A stretch of DNA of 64,000 nt from Ziziphus jujuba (lineage: Eukaryota > Streptophyta > Magnoliopsida > Rosales > Rhamnaceae), in assembly GCF_031755915.1 (NCBI RefSeq), contig NC_083379.1:13811501-13875500 (forward strand). Direction: 5' to 3'. Within the stretch, counting starts at the first letter, position 1. Every line of letters begins with the position of its first letter. Positions 48,872 to 61,002 of the stretch are shown here, in pieces. Below the pieces are notes generated by a model, which was given only the letters and a program-made list of their open reading frames with translations, did not search any database and was not told where the DNA came from. A program made the translations under genes and the position numbers.

Positions 48872-51800
48872 TCATATGCGTCGTAGAGAGGCTAACCTTT
48901 TTTCAAGATCCTCTACACCAGGAGTATCAGAACTGCATATAAATGGCAAGATTGTTAGAACATAAAGCACTAGCACTGGTTGAGATTTATATTAGACCTG
49001 GCAATTTGGATCATGACACGGCGACACGACTCGAAAACGACACGGAATAAATGGGTTTGAGTTTATTATAAATGGGTTCGGGTCATAATCGGGTCAATCC
49101 GTTTAACACGATTATTAATCGTGTCATTTTCGGGTTGATCTGTTTAACTCAAAATTGACCCGTTATGACCCATTTATTAAACGTGTCAGTTTCAACCCGA
49201 CACGATTATATACCTATTACAACCCTTTTAAATTAATATTTTATCACTAATATAATATTTAATAACTAAAAAATATTATAAATTAAAAATTTTATAAAAA
49301 TAATTTTCTATTACTAATTTTTTAAAAACAAAAAATACATCTTTAATAAAATAAAAACATAAAAATAAAAATAAAATAAAATAAATTTTCGGGTTAATAG
49401 GTTAATTTTCGGGTTAACGGGTTAATATGTTAGTTTTCGGGTTAATAGGTCAATTTCAGGTTAACGGGTTAATAGGTCAACACGACCCGTTAAAATAATC
49501 GTGTTAAACGGGTCGTGTCGTGTTGACCTGTTTATAAACAGGTCGGGTTAGTGTTTTAGGTATCTGACACGATTAATAAATGGGTCGTGTTCGGGTTAGG
49601 CATTTTTAATACGATTATTAAACGGGTTGACACGAACACGACCCACCAACCCGAATTGCCAAGTATAATTTATATTATATGTGTGACTCAATTTTAATGG
49701 ACAACTTGACTATAATCCTTATTTTTTAAACATGAATTTGTTCAATTGAAAATTACAAGATATCACAAATAATGCAGCACTCATAATTTCATAAACAGTC
49801 ATTAACTACTTTGATCAATGACATTAATTTCAAACCCCTAAAAGAACAACTGCATTTCATTGACTACTTTGATTAATGTAGTCAATGCCATTTCATAAAC
49901 AGTCATCAACTACTTTGATCAATGACATATTAATTTCAAACCCCTAAAAGAAACACTCCATTTCATTGACTACTTTGATTAATGTAGTCAATGCCATTTC
50001 ATTGGACATGCTTCTGTGAAAAAAAAAAAAAAAACCATTGTCTCAAATAACCCAGTATTGCTCCTGCACCATAGTCTCAAATAAACAACACTACTAACAG
50101 TCCACCACCAACGTCATCAATGCCTCTCTTTTTTCAACCACTGTCCCATTGGGCATGCTTCTTTAACATAAGCAGTACCATTAAATCAAGTATCACTCCT
50201 GTGCCATCACCATCTTAACTAAACCAAACCAAAACCACCATCCCATTCTGTCAATTAAACCATTAAACCCAGTCTTGCTCCTCCTGCACCATTGTCCCAG
50301 ATAAAATACACCACAAACAGTCCACCACCAATGTTATCAATGCCTCTCTATTTTCGGTCTTCCTCATCAATGTCATTTCATTAGTCATGCCTCTTTAACA
50401 TAAAGCAGTACCATTAAAATCACTCCTGTGCCACCATCTTAAATAAACCAACCAAAACCACCATCCATGTTACATGCTGTCAATGCCATGTCACATCTTT
50501 TATCAACATTACACTACATACACTTCTAAGTAACATAAGCTATTTCTAGTTTATAGCATCACTTATATGAGAACATATTTCCTTTCCAGTGAACTAATAG
50601 CAATCTTTTCAAATATTAGAAACTTGAGGCCAGAGATAAAGGTAAAAAGAATAAGAAAATACTTTAGGGGCGGCAATTCGCGTTGAGGGGTTGTACCTGT
50701 TTAACATTTGTGTTAAACGGGTTGACCTGTCTAACCCCCAGTTAAATAAAATATTAATATTATTTATTTTGTTTAATTATTTTTTACATTATAATATATT
50801 AAAATATAGATTTATATATCATTATTTATAAATTTTATGCATTAATTTAACTTATTCATGTCAAGTTGTGTCAATTCTGAGTAAACTAAACATGTCGTTT
50901 TCGAGTCATGACCCAAATTGCCACCCCTAATTGAGACCCATAAACAACTAAGATATTCAATATTACACTGCACATTTCAGATATTCCATATTCTTTTTAA
51001 ACACTTCAAAGATGGAAAATAACAGGCAATTTTACCATAGACAGAAGGAAAAGAAAAATTGAAAACACAGAGGCAGAAGCTTGCACAGCATAAAATCTTC
51101 TGGCATTCTAACATGGAAAAAGGTTAGGTCTAGTGCACATACCTAGTAACAACATTTGCAGTATTTCTTGATGGACCATTTTCAGCATTCCTAGATGCAA
51201 TCCTGCCTTTTGGAGCTGAAGATAACTGAAAAGAACAAGAACAAGAAACACAGAGTTAATAATGAATAAAACATGAAGTGGAAGAAACTTTCACATGAAA
51301 TGATCAATCTCAGAATGAAACAAACCTGAGATGCAATGTCCACCCCAATCTCATCTAGCACCTGAGAAATGGAAAATGTTAATTAGAGAAACTAATAGGA
51401 ACAGACCAGTAAAAGGAAAAAGAACCAGTATATCAGAACTTTACCTGATTAGTGAGCTCCTCCGTTTCTTCTTCAGCCTCATCTTTGTCCAAGGTTTCGT
51501 CAATAGCCTCTGACATCATTTCAATCTGCATAGAGAATAGTGAGACATTAATTATAACATGAATGCACTCTATATAGACAGCAAACTGGGAATGTATGAT
51601 TCAGTAGCATTTATGACACTCGAGTGATATTTTGATGTAAAACTTTTCTTCACGTGAAAGTGAAAATCCAATTCATGAAGTGAGTAACTTAGACTGCACT
51701 ATTTGGAGCCAAAAAGCATAACTTCATCTGAGGTAAATATAGTTGATTTCTAGACGCATAAAAGTTTAAACTAAAAAGTATTTAGTGAAATTAGAGACTA

Positions 51801-54800
51801 TTCTTGAAATACTATAAGTATTACCGTCATGTCCATTTGAGCTGACTGCTTCTGGAATTCCCTGATCACTTTAGCTTGTTTTGCAGGTTCCATTTGCTGT
51901 AATAGAAAGCACATAACAATTGTATTAATTACATAATCAAACCATAAAGATGGCCAAAAACACTCTAGCTAAATGCCAAACTCAGTAACTGCAAGGTACA
52001 GTCAGATATACTGAAGGAGAGAGAGATATAATTTGAATCATCTAGCAACTTAGTTAATGTGGACACTTATTTGTTAGTCTCTAAATCCATGCTTAAACCT
52101 AAATGATAGGTGACTCATGCAAAAACCAATGCCCAAGGAGTGTATTTATGCAAGGACTGATGATATCAGTTCCTATTTTCTAGTAGGAACCTTTGACAAG
52201 CATACCTTGTTCATGGCGACCATTGCTTTTGTTGCACCTTTCATTCCTGTAGAAATTGATGTGCTGGCATACAATGCCTGCCAATATTGACAATAAAAGA
52301 ACAATAGCTAGGAAGTGAGAGTTGAACTAAATTTCACAAGACTTAAAGAAGATGAAGAAAAATAACTGACCTGCGTATGAGTTGTTACACCCCTTATCTG
52401 AGCACGACTTCCTTGCAAGTTAGTTATTTGTTGACGTAGCCGAACAAGTTGACGAGCTAAGATTTTAGTGGCAGCCTGTAAAAATATTCAGATAAATACA
52501 AAAAAATTTGAATGATGAGACATACAACCCATTGGATTCCAATTAAAAAGAGTTTCATTAATGCCAGCTGAATTGCTGATTGTTTTTACTGAGAGCTATA
52601 AGCTTCTTAACCGCACAGAGTTTAGGCATTAATAATTACACAACTTCCAACAGACATGTGAGAGATTACCATCTTGGGTTCATATCATTATGTAAGGCTT
52701 GTATTTGATTAGCAGTAAGAGAAATGGTTACCTTTAGTGGTTCCTTTCTCTCTAATACACATTTTTGTGTTACTTTAATTTTAGGTAATTTCCATATTAA
52801 TAACATTTTCTTATTTGTAAAGTTATTATAGAAGGAAAATATATTATAGGTAACACACTAAAATTGGAGAATACACAAGCTTGAATTCAAGTAAAGGAGA
52901 TCATATTTAAGGGAACAAGAAAAGAGTCATATAAGGATTTAGACAAAGAGGAATCTTGAAAGACAGATAGAGATAGTTCCTAAATCATAAAAAATCCTTT
53001 AGCAAGAAGAATTCAGCAATGAGAAATCCTACACCAAGGATGAAACTGAAAGTAATCCTAAAGCAAGGACGAAACCAGAACCAAGAAGGAAATTTACTAG
53101 GGTGCTTTTCTAACATGATAATATTAAAAAGAAAGGTTGTGGCATGCATACCCTATACATGCCCCAGTTCCTTTCTCGTCCTACTCTCTTCTTGTGTTTT
53201 ATCTACTCCCTTTTTCAGAAAACATTTAAAATTCTGCTTCCAAGTTCCTAATAATTACTTTCTTCCATTTTCCAAAATATCCAGTCAGCATAATTAGTTT
53301 CTTAAGGAATTACACATCCAAATGCTAATAGAATACAAACAACTTTTAGATGTCCTCCAGGACAATATCCTAATTTTTATTCTGAAGCAGCAAAATCAAC
53401 TTTTAATGCATAAGCAAATCATTCCACTGAAAATGGACATCTTGAAACTAAAATTAAATTGGCCTCATAAGCAATGGTTAATTCAATTATATAAACAAGG
53501 CAACTTAATGAAAATCCACATTTTCTGAGGCTTATCCGAAAGCAGAAATTAGAAGTAGCTATATGATATACCAATTTGGAATATTTGATTGAGCCAGCAA
53601 CATTGCAATGGTGCCTGTTTGTTATGACTTCACTTGGAAATGATCTTAAAGGTCCATAGCTAAGCCAAAATATATTATTAAACACTAGTTCTTATTTCCA
53701 CACTCAGTCCAAAATGAACATTAAGATTTATTAACTGAGAAACGCTAAGTTGGTCCTTTATTACATTTTACCCCCAGGATACAGGTGAGAAGTCAAAGCT
53801 ATTTATATACAAAAACTTACCTCATTTCCAGTTTTTGCAGTTTTCTTGATCTCGGCAACCAATTTCTTCTCCTAAAATAGCAAAGAAAAGGATAAAGACT
53901 GAGAACAGTTATTTCAAAAAAAAAAAAAAAAAATGCTTGACAGCAATAACACATACCTCCAACTGAAGAGATCCAATCTCACGTTCAATACCTGCAAAAT
54001 AAAGGTAAAATAATGAGTACAGATACATTACTAAGGTAGCAGTTTGATAGCTCAGACTGATAGTTCAAAGATAATAGTTTTGTTTAGTCGCAAATCTAAG
54101 AGGTACTTCTTTATTATTATATAAAGAAGTTTATTCACTAATGAATACCTCCAAGCCCTTACACCATTTTAAATGAGTTTTTAGCTACTTTGAAAATTTG
54201 AAAATAGGGGAAAATAAAAATTTAAACATTAAGAAGCAAGCATTGGAAAAAGGTAATAAAATTAAAAAAAAAAAGAAAAGAAAAGGAGATACTAAGATCG
54301 AATAGATTTGGCAAGTAAATAAATAAAGAAGAAGATTAAAATCTTCTCAAATGGCTTCGCAGCATGATATTGTTGCTGAGTTCTAAATGTTATAAAATGT
54401 ACAAAATACAGCCCCAACAAAGTGTAGGATTTCAACTTAATTATATAAAATAAATTGAGTTGGTCTTTCTCAAAATATCTAACAAGAACAGCATACATTA
54501 CTCAAGCATGGAAGTGATTCTCAAGGAAATGGTAAAAAGTAATAAAGTGAAGGCATAGATACTTACAGTTTAACAGCCAGATAGGGATGGTAACAAAAAT
54601 AATCCTACTTAACGGGATGATTGAACAAGATAAGATTCACCAGAAAAAATAAAATGTCCAATTTTGTTCAGATCACAGAAAAATGAATGTAGCAAAACTA
54701 TAAAAACAAAATAATCCAGAGATCTAAAAATACCTCTAGTGGCTACAGCCATTTCTCTTTTGCTTGTCCGGAGAGCCTCTGTTCAGTTCAAAATATAAAA

Positions 54801-55332
54801 CAGATCACACTGCTAATTCACATCATAGAATCCAAATCGCGTAAAGATTTTTTTTTTTTTTCAGCATAAAAGTAGAAATCGGGAAAAAAAGAAAAAAGCA
54901 AAAAGGGAAAAAAGAAAAACGCTACCAGTGTTTGGGTGTCAAGAAAATTAATGAGAAAAACAACGAAATGATTAAATGAGGAAGGAAATTCAGAACACTT
55001 GTAACAAAGTGTACAATGCAGGTCCGAGATTCAAAAAATAATAACAATAGCCCCAAAAAAAAAAAAAAAAAAAAAAAGGGGACGAATAGCTTCCTACTTC
55101 AAAAACCCATTGGAAAAGCCACAGCATTTCTAAATTAAAACCAGGAAAGCAATACTCAATCTAAAAAAGCGAAAAAAAAAATTGAACTTTCAGGAAAAAT
55201 GCGTGATATTGATTGAGTAAATAAATAAAAAATAAATAAATAAATAAAACCCTAGGAGTAGAAGTAGGAGGAAGCTATAAAGAGAAAGATGAGACCACCT
55301 TTGGGGGAAGTTTTCTTTTTGAAGATGTTCAT
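48872..55332 (-). CDS. VPS2.2: ESCRT-III subunit VPS2/CHMP2-like, VPS2.2 type (11 exons, 224 aa)
   Basis: ESCRT-III subunit that polymerises on endosomes to cut vesicles into multivesicular bodies. Exons: 55332-55299, 54778-54734, 53991-53957, 53871-53821, 52475-52371, 52277-52206, 51896-51825, 51525-51445, 51361-51326, 51225-51143, 48932-48872; all in frame. The basic Snf7 core begins MNIFKKKTSPKEALRTSKRE and includes ARQLVRLRQQITNLQGSRAQ and NKQMEPAKQAKVIREFQKQS; an acidic helix DKDEAEEETEELTNQVLDEI follows. The C-terminus VEDLEKRLASLRRI is a MIM1 motif that binds the VPS4 MIT domain. It fits Arabidopsis VPS2.2 better than VPS2.3 as I remember them (SQLSSAPKGR.AS, RLASLRR). The last intron (48933-51142) is 2.2 kb and full of repeats. 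Confidence 0.93.
48993..49667. mobile_element. Non-autonomous hAT element 2 (675 bp) in the last VPS2.2 intron
   Basis: TIRs TAGACCTGGCAATTTGG and (reverse complement of the right end) TATACTTGGCAATTCGG; perfect 8-bp target duplication ATTTATAT on both sides (48985-48992, 49668-49675). The interior is made of many GGGTTAA/CGGGTT/CACGA words in both orientations, so it is rich in secondary structure. No transposase. Confidence 0.85.
49790..49998. repeat. 104-bp tandem repeat, about two copies
   Basis: CATAAACAGTCAT[T/C]AACTAC at 49790 and 49894, each followed by TTTGATCAATGACAT, CAAACCCCTAAAAGAA and TCATTGACTACTTTGATTAA. Period 104 bp. Lies in the last VPS2.2 intron. Confidence 0.85.
50050..50480. 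repeat. About 217-bp diverged tandem repeat, two copies
   Basis: CCCAGTATTGCTCCTGCACC (50051) and CCCAGTCTTGCTCCTCCTGC (50268), each followed by AACAGTCCACCACCAA, ATCAATGCCTCTCT, ATGC(C/T)TCTTTAACATAA, CAGTACCATTAAA and CCAAAACCACCATCC. It may be related to the 104-bp array just before it. Confidence 0.75.
50665..50929. mobile_element. Short hAT-like element 3 (265 bp)
   Basis: Left TAGGGGCGGCAATTCG, right (reverse complement) TAGGGGTGGCAATTTGGG. The TIRs fit the family of the other elements, and the interior has GTTAAACGGGTTGACC as in element 2. A matching 8-bp target duplication is not seen (AAATACTT / ATTGAGAC), so it may have been altered. Confidence 0.65.
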
Positions 55333-55399
55333 GGTGTAGTCTGAGAATCTGCGAATGGGGATTCGGAGAAGCGTCACAGAGCTTGGAAATGGTGTGTGG

Positions 55400-56376
55400 A
55401 GGCGGCACTACACCAAAACCCAACAAAAAAACAAAACCTCCACTTTTTAGTTCTGAATATGAAGAAGGAGGAGGGACAGAGAGAGTGAGAGAGAGAGAGA
55501 GAGAGAGAAAGAGACACTTTTTTGGGGGAGCGTGTTATTTTTCTACGCAGTACCAACGGCAATCTTCCAACTAGCCGTTATGATGTCTCTTTGACCATAT
55601 TACCCCTCTTGTTTTCTCTTTTTATTTTTTTTATTTTTAAGATCTCATATCAGCCAAATAATTTAAATGAAATTGATAAGTAATCGTCTCTAAAAGCATT
55701 TTTCAAAAACACAAAAATATAAATAACTACTAGTTTATCCAATCATGTTCAGAAAAGCTATTATGAAATAAAATAATTAATATAAATTAATTAACAAAAT
55801 CAAAAGTAGTTTTTTTTTATTGTTTTCTATCACCTTTTAACCTTTTCTTAAGGAAACAATGCTAGCAAATGATTTAAGACTTGCTTTTAACTGCATTTGG
55901 TTATCTTATTAATAACATTCACAAAAAAGAAAAAGGCTAATATGGTTATTTTATAATTTGTTAATCAAAATTTAATATTTTATCTTTTTTATATATTTTA
56001 CACAGTTTAGGAGATTTTTTTTTTTCTATAACGATAAAAGTTATTTAATGAAACTACACTATTGTTTGCAAAGCTTTTGTAAATTATCCCATTTCACTGT
56101 ATTAAATAATCATATATTCATTGTATTTATAGGCTGTTACCTACAGAGTTAAGGTTTAAAATTTAAGTTTATAATGATTTAAGTGGTTTTTTAGTCCCAT
56201 CCATTCAGTCATATGCCCTTTTATTTTATTTTTTATTTTTTATTTATTTATTTGGACAGTAAAAAGCAATTTTTCATTGAAATGAGGATTGCACGTTAGC
56301 AGGATAAAGATATATAAAAATTAAATTATCTTAAAGGATAAAGTTTTATTGTTTAAAGACTGAAGGGCTATATTTA
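55400..56376. other. VPS2.2 upstream region and AT-rich intergenic DNA
   Basis: It holds the VPS2.2 leader with an (AG)n run (55482-55513) and AT-rich DNA without a supported gene. Confidence 0.5.
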
Positions 56377-56523
56377 TTTATTTATTTATTTATTTTTTGC
56401 TAACGTGGCTGGGCCCCCAAGGCTCCCCTCCCCACCCAAGACTCGATCCCGAGCCTGACTCAATCTCGAGCACACACAGGCAGGGATGTGGAAACTCGGC
56501 CACTTGAGCTCCACGGCGAGTCT
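56377..56523 (-). mobile_element. SINE (147 bp)
   Basis: A GC-rich insert flanked by an 18-bp target duplication with one mismatch: ACTGAAGGGCTATATTTA (56359-56376) and ACTGATGGGCTATATTTA (56524-56541). On the minus strand it starts AGACTCGCCGTGGAGCTC, contains AAGTGGCCGAGTTTCC (A-box-like) and GGGATCGAGTCTTGGG (B-box, GATCGAGTC), and ends GCAAAAAATAAATAAATAAA, an A-rich tail. This combination (pol III boxes, tail, long target duplication) is typical of a tRNA-derived SINE. Confidence 0.8.
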
Positions 56524-56541
56524 ACTGATGGGCTATATTTA

Positions 56542-57166
56542 CACCAATAAAAAAGACCAATGGGCTTTCTAATCTTCCACTTTAAACAGCTTAAAGAAAA
56601 TAAATGAAAGTAAGAACATCTTCAATAAATGATCTGTATATTAATTTTGTATATTTAAATTTTTTTATCATATCATATAAATAAATAAGATTTTAAAATA
56701 ATTTTTTTAATAATTTTGAACATTAATTATGTCAAGCTGATATGATCCAAAAAAAAAATAAAAATACAGACCGTGAAGGATACTATTTATTTTTTGAAAC
56801 TTTGTTAGACAAACTGAGTCAAATATTTTATTTATTTTTATTGATTTTTATTAAAAGAAAAATAACTCATGTGTGTGCTTTTGATTTTTTTAATTAAATA
56901 CAAATTTAAAATAAAAAATTATACATTAGCATTGTAGGACATTTTAACCAGAATCTATTGAAAAAAAAATTATCTAAAACATTATTTATTAAATAAAAAA
57001 ATGTCATATAAGAATGAACACTTTTCAAAATCAATGCCACATAGATTTCAATTAGAAAAAATAATTGCAGATTCTCTAAGCATACTTCAAAATAAAATTG
57101 ATATTTTTTATTTTTATTTTTTTGCTTAAAAAGAGGGATTTATTGAAAAAAGAAGAAGACTATTAT
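56542..57166. other. AT-rich DNA between SINE and hAT element 4
   Basis: No gene, only A/T runs and short degenerate repeats. Confidence 0.5.
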
Positions 57167-57711
57167 TAGGAATGGCAATTTGCCCCACCTAACTTGATCC
57201 CCACGGTGCACCGTCCCTAACGGTATGGTTTTTCCTCGAAAAATAGGAATTGCGGGCTAGGCTTGGGACAAGGGTTTAAAACCCGAAGCGGGGACAGAGA
57301 ATAAACACCCTATCCCGAACCTGGCCTGATATATATATTTATTTATTTTTTTTTTTCTAGTTTTATTTATGTAAAACATTATTTTTTTTTTTCTTACAAG
57401 CTCTAATACTAAACCCTCAACTTTGACTGCTGACATCAATGTATTTTATTATATTTTTGTTATACTTTAGTTACTTTATTTACATTATTTATAAATATAT
57501 ATATATATATATATAATTTTCAAAAAAAAAAATATATGAATGATTTAAAAAAAAAAAAAGGGGAAAAACTATCCCGTCCTATCCCTGATTGTGGAATCTT
57601 CATCCCTGCCTCGCTTATAAAAAAATGAAAAAAATCTGGTCCCGTCCCGCCCCTAGAAAATCGGAACAAAATTTTAAAATCTGGTCCTGTCCCGCCCCAT
57701 TGACATTCCTA
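57167..57711. mobile_element. Non-autonomous hAT element 4 (545 bp)
   Basis: Left TAGGAATGGCAATTTGCC; right end CCATTGACATTCCTA (reverse complement TAGGAATGTCAATGG). 8-bp target duplication with one mismatch: ACTATTAT (57159-57166) and GCTATTAT (57712-57719). It is an inverted relative of element 5 (shared CACGGTGCACCGTCCC / CCGTGGTGCACCATCCC and CCCGTCCCGCCCC). Confidence 0.85.
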
Positions 57712-57849
57712 GCTATTATACACAGATTTTCTAAAATACAATTTTTCAAATTATACAAATTCAAAAATTGACGAGCCAATTTGAATCTATAAATCTATAT
57801 GAACGCCTATTGGCAAATTAAGTAGGCCAACTTATTCGCACTTCTGGTG

Positions 57850-58379
57850 GCCAAGTAAAGGAATAGCATACAAAATTAGAAAGGTACAAATAAATTTCTT
57901 GGAAAATAGGCTTGGCAGCCCAATGCAATGGGTTTATGGCTTTCTTCTTCAAAGCTTGGACTACTTCCAGAGCATCTGATTCCACCAGCACTTAGCTCCA
58001 TTCGAAACTCTTCGCCAGCTGCAAGGCCTTCAAAATAGCTTCTAGTTCAGCTACTTCTGGAACAAACACATCCGATTTGAAGACATGGATGTGAAGGACC
58101 TTTCCTGTATCGTCTCTATCTATCACGGCCAGGTGACTCCCATTAGTCCTTACTGTCGCATCCGAATTCAGTTTAATGATTCCTATCAGTGGTCTGCTCC
58201 ATCTGGTATTTCCTCCTCCAATAATGGTTGGATTCTGATTGCTGGTGTTTCCTTCCCGTCTTAAAGCTTCCTTCAATTCTCTGAACCTTCCCAAAATAAC
58301 GTCAGGAGAAAGATCTATCCACATGTTTTTTCCATCATGGACCACCATGTTTCTAACCCACAAAAGATGCTTTGGTGTG
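57850..58379 (-). pseudogene. RNase H-domain relic 1 (retroelement-derived)
   Basis: Reading on the minus strand: LWVRNMVVHDGKNMW, then IIKLNSDATVRTNG (first catalytic Asp), DRDDTGKVLHI, VAELEAILKALQLAKSF (Glu), an in-frame TAA at about 57990, and VLVESDALEVVQALKKK (second Asp). This is the order of a type-I RNase H of the RVT_3 family found in plant LINEs and in derived genes. The stop and a frameshift after WPPEVR make it a pseudogene. The open part is 123 codons (57992-58363). Confidence 0.7.
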
Positions 58380-58559
58380 ATGGCACTAAAATAGAGAAAT
58401 CTTTCTTATCTACATGATGAACTGGTAAATAACCTACTGGGTTGGTAAAGCACTTTAGTAATGAGAGAATGTCATTTATTCCCAAATTCTCTCATCTAAT
58501 GCTCCACGGGGCAGAACCATATGCAAGATATCCTTTATATGTAATTACCAAAGTCTAGA

Positions 58560-58870
58560 TACTCGAAGTTTCATAGTTCAAATCATTTATCAGTAGTGCG
58601 TTGTCAGATTCCACAATAATTTTGCTTCTTCCAAGCTGTTGCGCAGTAAAAAGACTATGAAAAAATTTGCATATCATTCCATTGCATTGGAAGGGGCTAA
58701 ACTAGTAAGATGACGTGCTAATAGTCTTTCCCATGCAATCACCAACACCACCCTTCTTTTTCACAAGATAAAAATCGCCATATTCACCAAAAACATTAAA
58801 AGCGCATATTCACACATACACACAAAGCGCCATTGATGTTGAATTTAACAAACCCTTTCATGTGGCTGAG
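58560..58870 (-). pseudogene. RNase H-domain relic 2 (retroelement-derived)
   Basis: Minus strand pieces: GFVKFNINGALC (family FNVDGA, with Asp replaced by Asn), KKGGVGDCMGKTIST, SPFQCNGMI, SLFTAQQLGRSKIIVESDN (the VESD motif). Stops interrupt it. It is a second, older copy of the same domain type, on the same strand as relic 1, so the two come from different insertions or a duplication. Confidence 0.6.
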
Positions 58871-59460
58871 TTCTCATTGAAGTACCAAATTTCTTTCACC
58901 AGAATGGTAAGGAAAAGGAGCTCCAAATTTCGTTCACCAAATTTTACTTTTTATTGGAAACAAACAAGATTGCATTTTTCCAAGAAAAAAATTTGTTTTT
59001 TATTTTTTTGTTTGTTTGTTTGAAAAAAATACTTTAGGATAGTATCATATACGTAAACCCTATGCCGCATGAATTAATAGCATGGTAACATCCAAGACAA
59101 TAACAGAGTTTATTAAGATTCGAACCTTAACTCCTATATTGTTTGTCATCATATGCAAATAATTTTATTTTTTCTAAGACATTTTTTGCTATAATTTTTA
59201 GAAAGTCAAAAAATAGTTTTTATGAGTGTTGGATAATTTTTAAAAAATGATTGTAGTCTCAGAAACATTTTAAAATTAATTAAAAAAAATGACTTCCCAT
59301 TTCTAATTAAAATCAATAAAAGAATGGCTTCCTATTAAAGTATTTTTGAAAAAGTAGAAGCAAAAGCAATAACTGTATCAAAATGTATTTTTCTTTTCTT
59401 TCTTTTTCATAAAATTCTAAAAGTATATTTGAATGTGACAATCTTCAAAATATTAATGCA

Positions 59461-60128
59461 GTTTGGATGGAATATCATTCATTAGTGCCAACTTCCCATG
59501 AGCACTAATTAGTTTCACCATTGGCATCCTCCGACCAAGTCGATATTAATTTAATTTCAAACTCGAGAATGACTTAGTATATTCCATCCTATACACAAAT
59601 TAAGATATGAGCGGTGAGAATATATATACATATATATTAAATATATATATGTATATATATTGTTTTTTTATCTTTACAATAATTGTTTTTTTTTTTAATG
59701 AAATTATAAAAGTATACTTCAGGTTGGCAATCTTCAAAGAATAATATTATTTGTTATCAGTGGTGACTGTCATTATCCTATGTGGTAGTGGGTCCATGTA
59801 TATATATGGATAAAAAAAAGTTTACATGGTAATGAATCCTATATATATATATATAAAAGCTATTTTAATATTGGATCCACCACCATATAGGACGGTAATA
59901 ATTACCACTGATGACATATGATGACATATAGTAATATTCATATTCAAAACATTTAGTTTGGATGGAATATAGTCCAATAGTGCTGACTTCCCATGAGCAT
60001 CAATTGGTTTCATCACTGGCCACCTGCGCAAGTTGATATTAATTTTCAGACCTAATAGTGACGCTCAGTATTTTCCACCTTATACATTAATTAAGATATA
60101 AGGGGTGAGAATATATATATATATATAT
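59461..60128. repeat. Duplicated block of about 170 bp, offset 495 bp
   Basis: GTTTGGATGGAATAT at 59461 and 59956, each followed by ACTTCCCATGAGCA, TTAGTTTCA/TTGGTTTCA, AAGATAT and GGTGAGAATATATA. A preceding block (59410-59450, GTATATTTGAATGTGACAAT) recurs at 59711-59740 with offset 289. The two offsets differ because another element sits between (next entry). Confidence 0.75.
59755..59913. mobile_element. Foldback MITE inserted in the duplicated block
   Basis: Left end ATCAGTGGTGACTGTCATTA, right end (reverse complement) ATCAGTGGTAATTATTACCG; both arms continue with TCCTAT.TGGT.GTGG.TCC. Arms about 42 bp. The about 206-bp difference in repeat offsets equals its size plus flanks. Possible 9-bp target duplication TAATATTAT / TAATATTCA is unclear. 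Confidence 0.65.
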
Positions 60129-60971
60129 ATATTGTTTTTGGTAAATATGAGGATATAAACTATGAAGAAGTGTTTTTCAGTGCTAATTTTTTCCAAATCC
60201 TCGAAACCACCACCTCTTAGGTGTCACTTGATAAAAATAAAGTGATTCACCATGTGACCTCTCTATCTCCCTTCTCAGTATTTCTAAAATATCACAATTC
60301 TCATAGCTACCTTTTAAGTACCACATGCAAAATTCAAATAAACCATCGCAAATATTAATTTATATATAAATAAATTCAGGAGGTGGAGATATCCCTGGTA
60401 TCACAAACTCCAATATAATTACCACTTCTACTAGCCAAATTCGACCTTATTTTTCCACTTTAAAATTGGGCTTAGTCAAACATATGATACTTTTATTTTT
60501 TGTTTTTTTTCCGTAGAATTAGTCAAATATATAATCATTACCAAGCACTGACAATATGGGCATTCTCTCATTTTAGATCGATCTTGGAATGCGGATACAC
60601 CAGTTTCATTTAAATAAATAATTTTAATATGGTAACAACTATATATATATATATATATATATGGGCAGTTTATAAAAGAACTCGTCTAATCTATATATAT
60701 ATATATATATATATATATCCAAAATGTGAATATTCTTAATTATCATCATCCCCTATTCTGAACACTTTGCATCCCTCCTATGTAGTAAAAATATTATTAC
60801 CAATTGCATTTTGAAGGAATTTGATAATTGAAAAGTTAATTCCCATTTTATATTCAGAACTTACCAATGATAAATATTAAAAATTACCATTTAATTAGAT
60901 TTTTATAATTAAAACTAAGGTGTCACTTTTATTCTCACTAACTAGCCACATAACTCTATTTATCAAAATAG

Positions 60972-61002
<31 letters not shown>

